DNA from: Sparassis latifolia
Lineage: Eukaryota; Basidiomycota; Agaricomycetes; Polyporales; Sparassidaceae
Assembly (NCBI GenBank): GCA_018466975.1
Contig: JAENRS010000017.1
Location: 1 to 64,000, forward strand
Length of the DNA: 64,000 nucleotides
Direction: 5' to 3'
Below are positions 11,444 through 22,747 of the stretch, piece by piece (the stretch's first letter is position 1; each line of letters opens with the position of its first letter). The notes beneath the pieces are model-generated. The model saw nothing but the letters and a program-made list of their open reading frames with translations, was not told the DNA's origin and did no database searches. The position numbers and the translations under genes were made by a program.

Positions 11444-11825
11444 CTACTCCTTCCCCGGCAACTTCCCCGCCTCGTCCATCGCCCTCCTCCGACCGCCTAG
11501 CATGAGCTCAACATAGTCCGCACCCCCCAGGACAGGCCCTTCATCGCCCCTACGCTTGCTCGCGCCCTTCGCCTTCGCTTTCAGGCCCGCACGCTTCTTC
11601 TGCTCCTGCGGCGCTGCAACTAACGCTGTTTGTTTGACCTTGTGAGGAGGAATCGGGGCTGAAGCCGCAGCTGAGGTACTGGAGACGGTCTTCTTCTGCT
11701 GGAGGGTCAGATTGAGGTCAGATCAAGGGCTCACAGAGCGCTGGCTCGATAGATGAAATCGGCGCTTATCGTGGCCTAGGTATTGTACGTACCGTGCGTT
11801 TATGCACCTTTGCACTGCGTCCCAT
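11444..11825 (-). CDS. Conserved small basic protein, function unknown
   Basis: Complement of join(11444-11698, 11793-11825); 95 residues. Exon 1 encodes MGRSAKVHKRT, followed by a GTACGT donor and a 94-nt intron ending CTCCAG. Exon 2 is lysine-rich (KKRAGLKAKAKGASKRR) and ends with VLGGADYVELMLGGRRR and a short acidic tail. The pattern of a MGRSAK start, basic middle and GGADYV tail matches small proteins I recall from other Agaricomycetes; their function is not known to me. The basic composition suggests a nuclear or nucleolar role, which is inference. Exon 2 lacks a Met, so simple frame searches miss this gene. Confidence 0.65.
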
Positions 11826-12090
11826 GGCGGTGGACTATCGACAGGGAAACATGGATATATGCTGCAGCACAAAATCGAAGACTCGGGGATCGTGCAGCAG
11901 CCACAACTCCATCCACAAAAGGAAGCTGTTGTCGTTCAGCATCTCGCCAGCATTTTGGACCAATAGATCTGCTGTCTGTACAGGAAGTGTGGACAATATT
12001 TTACAACATATCGCAGTTCATTGCTGTAGAAGCTACGAGTAAAACCTATGGTATTTATTGCAAAAGATGATTATATCCTTCACTTAAAAT
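11826..12090. other. Intergenic, no gene seen
   Basis: This is the likely promoter side of the 95-aa gene. Two overlapping short plus-strand frames show nothing recognisable. Confidence 0.35.
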
Positions 12091-12297
12091 TCAGGGTGGG
12101 TGTACCAGCACAAACTCACGGCCTTCCACCGTCCCGATAACCTAAATGGCCCGGAGTCTTAGTCAGTGCGCACCCCGCGGAAGACTTGTCTGACGTACCT
12201 TATCATTGACTGCATTCCTGCCGCACTCTGCGCATTGCCACCTGTCAGCTGCAGCTGCGGCGCCCACGGATGCGATGATACCTTCGGCCCGCGCTCA
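12091..12297 (-). CDS. 3' exons of an unrecognised gene with a CxxC knuckle
   Basis: Two exons read cleanly on the minus strand: about 12199-12297 and 12091-12141, joined by a 57-nt GTACGT...TTTAG intron. They encode an alanine-rich stretch, then DRWQCAECGRNAVNDK, then VIGTVEGREFVLVHPP and a stop. The single Cys-x2-Cys pair could be half of a zinc site. I could not extend the gene upstream with confidence; frames between 12300 and 12710 on the same strand (including one starting MKVKISNTLVREMAVH) may hold earlier exons. No function is assigned. Confidence 0.4.
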
Positions 12298-12738
12298 GAA
12301 ACGCAAGCACGACCTCGTCGTTCTCCGTGGGGGAGAGTGCCTGCCGGATTGGGGTGGTGCTTCAATGGTCTGTCGTGACAGCCTGAGACGTGATCTGACT
12401 GTACTCCGGCTTGTTGACGGAAGGCGAGTCGGCCGGGTGTACGGGCTCCTTCATTTCCGCATGCTCTTCTGTGACAAAAGAATGAGAAGAAGGATCACAT
12501 AATCCCTTTGTTGTGTGAGGCCGTGTCGCCGAGACTAAGGCAGCAATAATCGTTGTAGATAGAAGCTTCCCTGAATATGGATAAGCGGCGATCGTCGGAG
12601 GCAACAGCATAACGGAACGTACTGTGCACGGCCATTTCTCGGACAAGGGTGTTGGAAATCTTCACCTTCATCCATAGAGCCAGACATAAACTCTGGGCTG
12701 ACGGAGACACACCAGTAAATAATAATATTGTATTCGTC
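12298..12738. other. Possible upstream exons of the 12.1-kb gene, unresolved
   Basis: Minus-strand frames of 70-94 codons overlap here without a consistent splice chain. The region lies between the 3' exons at 12.1-12.3 kb and the stop codon of the M20 peptidase gene. Both genes run the same way. Confidence 0.3.
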
Positions 12739-14236
12739 TTACTCTACTCCGAGGAAGCTTGCAAACGCGAGTGCCATAACCTCCATACCCACTTTGAGCT
12801 CGTTCTCTAAGTCTATACTCTCGTCTGTGATGTGCGCCTCCGATATGAAGCCGGGTCCATAAATAATTGTTGATTGCAGCGGAGGCGTGAGCGAGTGCAC
12901 CGGGAAGCGCTAGGAGAGCCATCAGTACCAAGATATGTATACAAACGAATACACCAACCTGGTCATCGCTCCCAGGCGAGGTGACGACCCCCGCCGTCTT
13001 GCCGGTGACCAGCTTGATAGCATCGCGGAACACAAGCGCGATGGGCTGCTCGGGGTCCACCCACGTAGCTTCGGTCGCGTATTCTTCCTTGTACTCATAC
13101 GACATACCCTCGCAGGCATCCATTGCTTGCATCTGCACCAGTATATCCATAATTTCCGCGCGAGCGGCTGCAAGGGTCTCCCCGGGGACGAGCCGGCGAT
13201 CGAACGATACGTCCGCCTCGTCGGGCACCGAGTTAATGTTGTCGCCCGCATGCAAGACGGTGAATGCGATTGAGGCGACGCGTGCTTCCACTGGAATGAC
13301 GCTCGAATCAGAGCGTGTCGCTAGCAGCGGGCCTAGTGTGGTGCTTGCGAGATGCACGAAGGTGCAGGCGTGCTGCAACGCATTAATGCCCAGCTCCGGC
13401 ATCGACCCATGTGACAGCTTCCCGCGAAACTTGATCGTTCCCCAAATTGTCCCGCGATCTGAAGAACAATTAGCTGATACACCATGTCAGAAACGAAAGA
13501 GTACGCACGCCCGCAACAGACATTCGTGGTGTTGAGCGGCTCCGTGATAACCACCGCATCGATCTTATCTGCACGGATATACCCTTGGTCGACGAGATAG
13601 CCCATTCCCGCGTTCTGATTACCGGTAGTCTCTTCATCAACCACGCCAGACTGCTCGACACTTCCCTTTAGCTTCAGGCCCGCCTTCCTTATCGCTTCGA
13701 CGGCGAATACCTGGCAAATTATCGTGAAGATGCGAAATTACTAACTCGGGTATGGGGCTCACTTGTGCGGCGATACCGCCCTTCATGTCCGACGCGCCGC
13801 GCCCATACAATCGCCCGTCCTGCACCTCCCCGCCAAACGGCGAATGTGTCCAGTGAGTCACACCAATCGGGACAACGTCGAAATGGCCGTTTACATGCAG
13901 CGTCTTGCTGTTCGCCGCGTCGGTCCCCGTCAGCCTACCAATCACATTCACGCGCGGGAGGTCTTCGCCGTGCGGCGCGAGCACAGGGAGTTTGTCCTTC
14001 GGCACTTCAACATACTCGACGTCGTATCCGAGCTCTGAAAGCTTATCGCCAATGAGGTGCGCACACTCCGGGTAGTTGCGTCCAGGAGGGTTCGTGGTGT
14101 CGACGCGGATGAGAGCGGCGAGGAACTCCGTGCACTGTGGGAGTAGGTCGGAGGCCGCCTGGCGGATAGCAGAAATCTGCGATGGAGAGAGGCTCTCAGA
14201 AACACTAAGCGGGTTACAGGCAGCGTCTTCGGCCAT
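12739..14236 (-). CDS. M20-family metallopeptidase / deacylase
   Basis: Complement of join(12739-12909, 12959-13458, 13509-13710, 13763-14236); 448 residues in frame. It looks like the acetylornithine deacetylase/succinyl-diaminopimelate desuccinylase branch of M20. The first zinc histidine sits in HVNGHFDVVP (about residue 115), the bridging aspartate in GRGASDMKGG, the glutamate pair in DEETTGN, and the last zinc histidine probably in GPGFISEAHITD near the C-terminus. The dimerisation insert follows GHRGTIWGTIKFRGKLSHG. Two-metal M20 enzymes hydrolyse amide bonds of N-acyl amino acids or small peptides; the substrate cannot be told from sequence. No signal peptide is seen, so it is probably cytosolic. 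Introns are 49-52 nt. Confidence 0.88.
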
Positions 14237-14819
14237 TAAATGTGCGACCTGATGGCCTCGTTGTCGTCAGCTGCAAGTGAGCCAATGCCAGAAAGATTCA
14301 CCTAAGATGAAAGACAATGTCAAGAAGGACAGAATCCGGTTTGCGAGTTGGATGCCTTCCCGAGCGCAAGATATATGGCGCACTATCGGCACGGTGTTCA
14401 AGTTGAGCTGGGCGATAAGCCATAGATCACGGTATCAACGCCCTTGACCAAATATAAAGAATTATGGAGCCCCATTCCTATCTTGATATCTTCTTTCAGA
14501 GACTGTGCAAGGATATGATACGCTGCCATTAGGATCTTCGGAGTGGGAGATGATTACCGCGACATGTACATAGTGTTGAACATTTTTTCAAATTTCAAGT
14601 CACAGGTGTGTTCTAGTCACGTGCGCGTTGGGACTTTATGGGCGCTAAGACCCGCTGCAAGACACTGCTCAGGTGAGTTTTGAAACCAATACTTCTACAT
14701 TTGAAACTCTGAGATTTTGACAAGTACATTCAGTCGATTCCAGAACACCTCTTTTTGGGCCTGCATCTCGTCGTCCCCAACCTTGAGCCTGCTATCGGTA
14801 CTCCATCGCGTCGACAGCC
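14237..14819. other. Divergent intergenic region, no gene seen
   Basis: This lies between the starts of two divergent genes, the peptidase (minus) and the gene at 14820 (plus), and should hold both promoters. No frame of note occurs. Confidence 0.5.
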
Positions 14820-16404
14820 ATGTCTGAGTACGAAACAAAGAATTCGCAATCAGATTTAAATCGCCCCGAAGATACCCAGCATACCATTTTGCCCACAGTG
14901 CAAGACTTATGGACTACGGAAGAGCATGAGAAGATGGATCGAGCCGTGCTCGAGAAAGTCAGAGACATCGCTCCGCCGTGTAAGATCTTGGATGATTACA
15001 AAGATGCAGCTCAGCTACTGCTTCAAATTATTGAACCTTGCAAGGACGTCATGAAGTACAGTCTCATTGATCACCACTATAACCTGGAGGCCGTATGCGA
15101 TTCATGCCCAGAATTGCGCGTTGTATTGGCAGAGGCACTGGAAAAGACCACCTTCGCCCACATCCGCTGTTTGGGTACGCTTTATTACCATTCTGACGTC
15201 CTTTCAACTCAACGATATGTTTCAGAAATTGTGCGGAACGACGCGCGTTTTCCCTCCTTTTTGAGCGCGGAATATCCTGTGTACTCACGTGTCGTCATCT
15301 GGCATGGGAGCACCCGTGGATCCAGTGACTCACTGCTTAATTCTCTCGCCAGAGAACACGTAGTTGTGCCTCTCAGTCTAAGAGATAGTGGACGTGGTGA
15401 GCTGGCTTAAGTCTGAAAGGCCAATCTAGCGATTCCTACCACTTCTCAGATATATCTCCTTCAGATCGCGCTGTATATAAGTGGTTTAATGAAGATCAGG
15501 ACGATCCCGACGATATGACCGTACGCTTCACCGCATTCTTAGCGGCGTTGTTCGAGAAGGTCGCTCACATCCTGGAGCATCCTGAAGAGGACATCATCGA
15601 TCGAATCGCCAAGGAAAAAAGCCTGCAGCAAAGTGTGCGACAGGAGGCATTTCAACACCTTCCAAGGACTCTGGCAGGCAAGCTCCATCTGTTTATGACT
15701 ATCGGACGACGGAAGGACCGTCGCCAAGGAAAACTACGAAGGGAGTTCTATGACCAGGTACTCCAGAGAGCGATTGAGGTACTTGGTTTTCTCTCCTGTG
15801 GAAAAAATCTTTCGAACCGATTACCTTAAGCTCTACCGTTATGTAACATCCGGTGGAACAGCCGAAAAGGCTTGTGTTCCGGAGATAATGACCAATCAGC
15901 CTAGCCACTCTCCGGCAGACAGTGAGTCAATCAAATAATTATACTGATCAAAGTTACAAAGTTACATGTTCGTACATTTGTACAGAACTTGCTGCTTTCC
16001 TCCAGTCCTCCGCACAGCATGCAGTTTCTCTTGTTGTTCCTCCGCGCTCAACCGCCTCTAAATCACCCTCCGAGAGACTATTCCTCGTTGTCGAGAATGC
16101 ACATACCCTTGTTACCCGCCTGCATATCAATGCCGAGCACCACCCTAACAATGGCGAAGAGTGGACACGCTTCTCTTGCCTTCGCCGCGCCTTTCGTGCC
16201 CTGCACGGGCTCCCGATTTGGTGCATTTGTGCGGGCTTCGTAAGTGACTTTGTTCTGTACAAGCGCTTTGAAGAGGATCGGAAGGCTATACGCAGGCAAA
16301 AGCTGCTATACTCTGGAATGCAATGGATGATCAATTCAAAGATCATCAAGGATCCGGATGCCGAGTCGTCTTCGGGGTCCTCCAATTCCGAGAAAGAGAT
16401 TTAG
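14820..16404 (+). CDS. Agaricomycete lineage-specific protein with DExH-like strand
   Basis: Join(14820-15396, 15465-15778, 15831-15921, 15986-16404) gives 466 residues in one frame. The protein resembles a large paralogue family I recall from wood-decay Agaricomycetes. Shared features are the blocks DDYKDAAQLLLQIIEPC, FAHIRCLGTLYY, WHGSTRGSSDSLLNSLAREH and later FLVVENAHTLVTRLH, in the position where relatives carry a hydrophobic strand ending DEAH (Walker B-like). Here that motif is ENAH and no Walker A P-loop is visible, so ATPase activity is doubtful. The tail is serine/acid-rich. The intron at 15779-15830 splices in frame, but it contains FSPVEKIFRTDYLK in another frame, which may be coding in relatives; if so the gene carries a frameshift. 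Function unknown. Confidence 0.55.
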
Positions 16405-16684
16405 GTAGACGAAGACGTAGACATGGAGAATGAAGAGGGTGAAGAGGGAAGGGATGTGGATTCTACAGAGGGGGCGCAATGCGATACGTGAGATGACTGT
16501 GCCAATATTGTTGAATCAGGTGCTTTATTCTTGGTGTTCGGGCATTTGTATGACTTAAAATTCAATTGAACCAATGGAGAGCAATGTACCGGAGTTTATT
16601 GTCGCTGATACCTTCAAACTGATGTCTCATCGAAGCGCAAGACGCTCATTCACGAACTCCAGATTTATTCAGTCGCAGACAGTA

Positions 16685-17199
16685 CTAATCCTCATCGTCG
16701 TCCTGGTACAAAGTACCTCTATCAACTTTGCGCAGAATGTGCCGGACACGCTGCTCCCTCTCGCAGACTTCTTTTTCGTACACCGCCAGATGTTCCATTA
16801 GCTCGCTATCGGGCCCCAGGACAGCACGCCTCGATCTGACAACGGCGACCGCGTCTTCCAGGGTCATGAATTCCGTCGCCATGAGGTACGCCACTGCAAC
16901 GCTCACTGTGCGACTCGTCCCCCACATGCAATGCACGAGCACGGTCCCGCGATCACGTATCGCAGTTGCAATCCACACTACTGCACAGTCGAAGGATTGG
17001 ATGAGTTTCGACTGTGCGGTGACATCGATGGGGATGCAGACGTGGTTAATATCGGGCGTGTACGATGGCTCGCCGTCGCGCATGAGGGAAATCATGTGCG
17101 TGACGCCGAGCTCGTCGAGTATTTCGGGTGATGTAGCAGTGTGTGTGTCGCTTACGAGGAACCCGGGTACGATCTCGCAGGCGTGTGGTTGATAGCCAT
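16685..17199 (-). CDS. Dual-specificity protein phosphatase (3' exon; 5' end unresolved)
   Basis: The frame reads GYQPHACEIVPGFLVSDTHT, then LDELGVTHMISL, a typical DSP fold start, and the active-site loop VLVHCMWGTSRTVSV. The HCx5R signature is complete (nucleophile Cys, Arg in the P-loop, following Thr). The conserved AYLM helix follows, and the protein ends in a charged tail with DDDED before the stop at 16685. DSPs remove phosphate from Tyr and Ser/Thr of proteins such as MAP kinases; the target here is unknown. An acceptor CGCTAG at 17200-17201 fits the phase. The first exon should lie within 17.2-17.5 kb, where MYSKFAARTPSPLR is a candidate, but I could not fix the junction. Confidence 0.75.
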
Positions 17200-20100
17200 C
17201 TAGCGACGATGTCCTTGTAGATGTTGCACGGGATTTGCGCTGCTCTGAACGTGCACTTGATTTCGAGTGAGTTCTCCGTGTAGAGGGCTACCACAAAAGG
17301 TGTCAATACGGCTGCTAAGTTAACGAGTGAGTGGCCTAACTTTTGTGGTTCTTCGCCCGGCGTAATCTCACTCCTCAGTGGCGAGGGAGTTCTGGCAGCG
17401 AATTTTGAGTACATTAATTGAGTGCGACGAGTAGGTGATTGATAAAAGTGTGAAAGAATTTGAGTGTAAAGATGAATATACTTTGTCGGTATTGTGGCCT
17501 TCATATAGCCCAGCGCAACGGATGGAAAACGGGAAGGCGGATGCGGATAAAGGAGCGGGAGAGCAGCACACCATCCGCAGCCGAAGCGTCCGTCCACATC
17601 CGTATCCGTGCGGACACCTGATGGCAAACTCCTGTCTCAGAAGATAGTCTGAAGGCAAACCTTCTTTGACACCACTGTATTTTATGATCTGTGGGGAGGA
17701 ATTGTCGAGTACGTTTATGGGAAGTATCGTATATGGCCAACGCACACACCAGCCGCCCTACCGCCAGGTCTTATCCTACCCGCATTTGTTAGCAAAGTTG
17801 CCACGAGCCATCCAATTGTTCCGACGTTCAAGTTCCCCGATTTTGCTGGCTCTACGGATGCATGGGTGAGCTCCTCGTCGTATCAAACGTCGGTCATGTT
17901 TGGCGAAAATTATCTCGCCATTGGAGGGGCTGACTAGCGGTGGAGTTCAGGCAAGATTCATCGATAAAGTACAGCATCTGAGACAGCAGTATTTGTCAAC
18001 GACGCTAACGGGTAGCATGTCAGGAACAGGGCAGGGGGGTGCTGACGGGACGGGGAGGTCGCGGATAGCTAGATCGCAACGCCCGCAAAATTTGGCCTCG
18101 ATCACATGCTCCGTCTTCCTCCCAGCATCCACGAAGTGACGAACGAGCTGACCCAGTGGGTTATCGGTCTGAATTCAAACACTGCCGTATACATGCCTCT
18201 TGAAGGTCTTCCGAGGATCAGCGGTCATGTCCATGCCCAAGCCATCAGGCGTAGCAGTCACGGAATTGCTGGCCTGGCCACACAACGTACGGACGGCCCG
18301 CGTCGACAGGTGGGGGTGATGCGAGCGAGGTCGGAATTTATCCCCTCGTGTTGATGTCAACACATGGGGGACATGTTTCGACCCGGTATCGATATACTGC
18401 GTGTCCGATCCTCCCCATGGACCTGCTGAACAAATGGTGCGCGTAACCTGATCGGAATAGACACGGGCAAAGACTGACGTTGCTCTGCAAAATCTATGGC
18501 CCAGTTGCAGGCTACATGCACGAACTGCGTGCACTGGAAGATCCTCTTTCCGCTCCTCGTGTCAAACATGGTGAATAACCGGGTTTATACTGGCTCCTCG
18601 ATGCAGATGAAAGGATTTATCGATTGGGGATATCGATTTCCTCGACGCTCCGTAGTGGTACAGCTAGCCGCTCTTTGTGCGCCACAGGGAGGATAAAGTG
18701 CCACACCGAAGGGGCCTGCATCCCCGTTTGTGCTCCTTCGTCTGGCCGACACGCGTTTCGGTGTGTTCGTCAGTACATGCAGCCTACAGAGATCCGCGCT
18801 ATGGACCCACCCGGACCTTGTGTTCATCGTGTCGCTCTTCGATACACACTTTGCACACGCCCTAGAGCTTGGACCGGGAGCCTTCCATCAATGCCAGCGA
18901 ATATTCGATGAGCGTCGCCATCTCTTAGTATAAAAGGGTGAGTCTCCGTCAGTTCCTCCAAACCACCGAGCATTCGTTCGAGCTTGGGCCTCCATACTTT
19001 GGTCTGCTATCTTCTTCTCATATGTATTATGGCAAGCATCCGTGTACGGACATCTGCCATGGTACATACCATGAGAATGGAAGATCGTAGACCATGGTAC
19101 AGTGACCAAGTCCTCTCCCACTCTCATGGTATGATGCATCAGAGATGCCTAGTTGCCTTCGTGCAGGATTCTCAGCGAGCAGGTAATGCATATCTAGTTC
19201 AGCAGCTTGTGTATTCCTTCTGTGTGTCTAATTGACCCAAGGGTGAAGTACGGAGGGGTGGTGCACCTCCTCCTCGTCTTCTCTTAAAGACCGCACTCAC
19301 CTTTCATCCCCCTTGCCTTGCGAGGTTTCCAGCTCCTGGATGATGCGATGCATCTGTGAACGGCCGGCGTGTCAGGACCAATATCTCAACGCAGCGATGC
19401 TAGATGTCCTGTTGAATATCTGGTCAGTTGCCCTCGCCCCCTTCGACAAAGCAGTCTGACATGTTGCGTTGCATGCTCAGCGGAGTGACATCGCCGTATC
19501 TGTGGAGGGTTCAGACGCATCCACGCCATACTAGTCGGTCCCGACATTAGCTGCAATAACGTTCATCATCTCGACGGATGACTTACCGCTTCTCGAACTT
19601 CTCATTTCCCCAATCACACGGTCTGCATCCAAATCCTTCATGTTCTGGCACTCCGGCGGTGAGCAGGTCACACTGGTTTTTTCTGACTTAGAATTTGGAG
19701 ACTCGACCTCAGGTAGACCCTCCTTCCGTAGCTGTGTGCGTGTGCAAGGATTGTAGATCGCAGAGGGTAGGGTTCGTCCAAGATTTGCCTGAGATCGCCA
19801 GACTGAATTCGAATACGCCGATCGTACTCGTGGCAAGAGCGTGTAGCTGGAAGCCTGCAAGATGCTAGATGAAAGCGAGAGGTCGTGGTGCACTGCGACT
19901 GCATATTGTGTAGACAAGCACACTAATTTCTCCGGAGAGTTGTACGTAAATCTCGGTACTCTACCTGATAGCGGTTCTGCCGTTCCTGGTCTACCCTTCT
20001 TCCTTCCTCTCAATATTAATTGTCTCAGACAACGCGGCTGATGTTCATAACGTCTTTTTGTCTGTTCAAATTAATTCCTTCTGCGCTACTGCGACCTGAC

Positions 20101-21413
20101 GATTGCGACTTTGCTACTTTCGGCGTGGTCGAGATCGTGGCTGTACAGCAGCAAGGCCTGCGGACGTCGACCTTGCATTCTTTGGGAAGACCTCAACGGT
20201 GGAGAAATAAAGTATCGACGGAGCCGGGAATGAGTTGCAGGAAAACTTGGGTACGCCATAGTTATTGCCACGGAAGTTTCAGTTGATTTCTGCTAGAATT
20301 GAAATATTCATAGACTCCGCCGTCTTATACTTTCGCATGAATTCTGGCTGTGCGTTGTCTCTTGACAGCCATGGACATGAAAATATTACCGTTGAGCCTG
20401 TCTCTCTGTAATGGTTCCCGCCGACATTTCAAAGCAACGTTTTGTTATAATTGATCGCAGACGGAGGTCTCTTTCTTTCCCTTTGAACAGCCATTGAATT
20501 CTCGTCCTGACGCGGACGCACCATCTCAGCAAGACGGCCCGAGGAACCATGGATGTCATCGTGCGCCAGTGTATTGCAAGGATCGAGGGGAGGTACAAGT
20601 CCCGCAACAATTGTGTTCACGACTGATTCTCGCTGCCTTTGGGTACTTCTCTATTTGTGCTCGGTGTGACAACCTAGCATGCGCCGAAAATATCGGTTCC
20701 GTGTACGTGAAATTCCAGTACTCACCGCAGGTGGTACACACCGGAGCCAAATCTCAGGCGTTCTGCAGGAGCGACGCACGACCTCTTCATAATGTGCACG
20801 TCCAGGATACCTGATTTATCGAGAGCATATACAACAGGATCGCCGTCGGAGTCGGAGCTACAGCGTATTTCACAAGGCGTCTGCCAAGCATCCTGTGCAA
20901 GCGGCAGAAAACCCACTGCTCTATGTAATGGTGCATTGGCTGCTGGATAGACAGCACGACGGTTACAACGAATTCCCGTGTTTCGTCTTCCGAGCCGAGC
21001 CCATTTGTCTCGGAAGCAAAATGAACGGCAGGCGCATCCGCGCCCAGCGACGATTTGCTTCCGACGATGAAACTCCGCGACGTTGACCTCGTCGGTGACG
21101 TCCGTCGGGAAGCGCCTTCCGTCAACGCAGGTCGTAGTCGTTGTCAGGCTTATTGCTTCAAAGTAACATGCTTAGAATATATATTTGCGTAGATGAGTGA
21201 GTTATTTGTTCCGGTCTCCCAAGCATGAACCATACCAACGATCTTAAGCTCAGACACACGATTCAGGAACCCAAGTTGCGGCGCATTGCGACATGTTGAT
21301 GGTATATCAAACTACAGAGAACACTTTAACGAATACATGGGCAAGATACCATAATGAAGACATCTATCACGCCCATGTATACAGCCTACCATATTCTCGC
21401 ATCTACTTCGCGC
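17200..21413. other. Gene-poor 4.2 kb
   Basis: Besides a probable first exon of the phosphatase near 17.2-17.5 kb, I find no convincing gene. Short suggestive pieces exist: GVKEGLPSDYLLRQEFAI on the minus strand near 17.6-17.7 kb, and TSHPIVPTFKFPDFAG on the plus strand near 17.8 kb. Neither extends through plausible splice sites into a longer protein. They may be decayed exons. The remainder holds only overlapping frames under 170 codons. Confidence 0.35.
19065..19133. repeat. Short inverted repeat
   Basis: The 12-mer CATACCATGAGA at 19065-19076 is complemented perfectly by TCTCATGGTATG at 19122-19133, with a 45-nt loop that carries CCATGGTAC, also present just left of the first arm. It lies in gene-poor sequence, and no function is evident. 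Confidence 0.5.
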
Positions 21414-22747
21414 TTATGAGCTGGCCTTCCCGCCGAGCTCGCGCTCGACGCGGACGATGTCTTGCACGTCCGGGTGTGCCCATAGTGCGTCAAACGCGGC
21501 GGGCTCGATCGGCGGCAGCGGTTTGCGCGGGAGGCCGCCGTAGCCGTAGAGCTTTTCCAAGAGCTTCTTCGTGCCGGAGATGGACGCCTTCGCGACGGTG
21601 TAGTCCGCGCGCGAGACGATCGCCTGGAGACGCTGCGCCTCGGGGAGAAGCGACGGATCATTGAGCGATGCCTGTGAGAGCTCGAAGAGCTTCGCGATGG
21701 TGAACTGCGTGGGAGACGTCAGAAAGGGTTGAGAGACGCGGTCTAAAGGAGTGCAGCACTTACAGGGGCGACGTTGGCGAGGCCGGTGATAGCACCATGC
21801 GCGTTGGCGTATGTCGAGGGAACGAGGAAGTCGGCAAAGCCACCAAGAACGAGGAATGGCGCGTCTGGGTTCTTCCGGGGATATAGCGAGGAAAAGGACG
21901 AGTCGGATACAGTTCCGCAAATACGGGTCAGCTTTCCGACGCTTCCACAGCTACAAATGGTGCTGTCAAAGGGGGCTCCGAGCATGGGGCAAAGGCACAG
22001 GACGCACGTGAGCTTGATACCTGCGAGGTTCGGACATTCCATCGCAAGCTCTGTGACGACCTCCGAGTCAAGGTCGATACCACCGCTCGCACCAGGGTCT
22101 GGGAGCAATTGTCAATGCTGTATTCCAGAATACACGACATCACCCATGGAACTCACAGTTATAAATCACAACGGGGATTGGGCTCTTCTCCGCGACCTCG
22201 GTCCAAAAAGCCTTCAATGCTGGCTTATGTGTCGCGAGTACGCCGGCGAAATATCCGCTTGCGATCACGATAGTGTAATCGGCGCCGGCACCTGCAGCCT
22301 CTTTGCAGAGCTCCACTGTCTCACGAGTGCTTCCCGCTCCCGTGCCAGCAATTATCGGTATCTCATCTAGTCCTGCATCGTCTAGTGCCTTTCTGGCAGC
22401 CTGGATGACCTGGATACGTTCATTGTGTGTGAGGTGTATAGCCTCCCCCATGGATCCTGCAATTAACGGTCGTACACCGGCCTTCGCGGCACGTACGACG
22501 TGTAGCTTCAGGGATTCAAGATCTTATAATTGAATGAATAATATTCAGACCCCTCCCTATTTCCTTAGAAATTTCCTGAACGCGCAAACTCACCTAGATC
22601 CTCAGTCTCAGACTGGAAGAAGGTGGGGATGGGGGCGTAAATGCCCGCGGTGAGGGGTCGACGGACAGTATGGCTGGTACCGTTAAGCCCGGCATGTATG
22701 GCGTGAGTGCCATTGACTGAGTGTGTTCCGTTGGCAGAGGAGGCCAT
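21414..22747 (-). CDS. Dihydrodipicolinate synthase-family aldolase
   Basis: Complement of join(21414-21704, 21764-21950, 22008-22098, 22157-22522, 22594-22747); 362 residues in frame. The TIM-barrel Schiff-base family is recognisable from AGSMGEAIHLTHNER (the substrate-binding loop region), GTGAGSTRETVELC, the tyrosine in VVIYNYPGASGG, and the lysine that forms the imine in AGIKLTCGSVGKLTRI. FLVLGGFADFLVPSTYANAH and HGAITGLANVAP follow. Fungal members of this length include L-threo-3-deoxy-hexulosonate aldolase of galacturonate catabolism and 4-hydroxy-2-oxoglutarate-type aldolases; cleavage of a 2-keto acid to pyruvate plus an aldehyde is the likely reaction. Lysine synthesis is improbable because fungi use the aminoadipate route. 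A Gly/Thr/His-rich N-terminal 35 residues is extra to the barrel. Confidence 0.87.
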
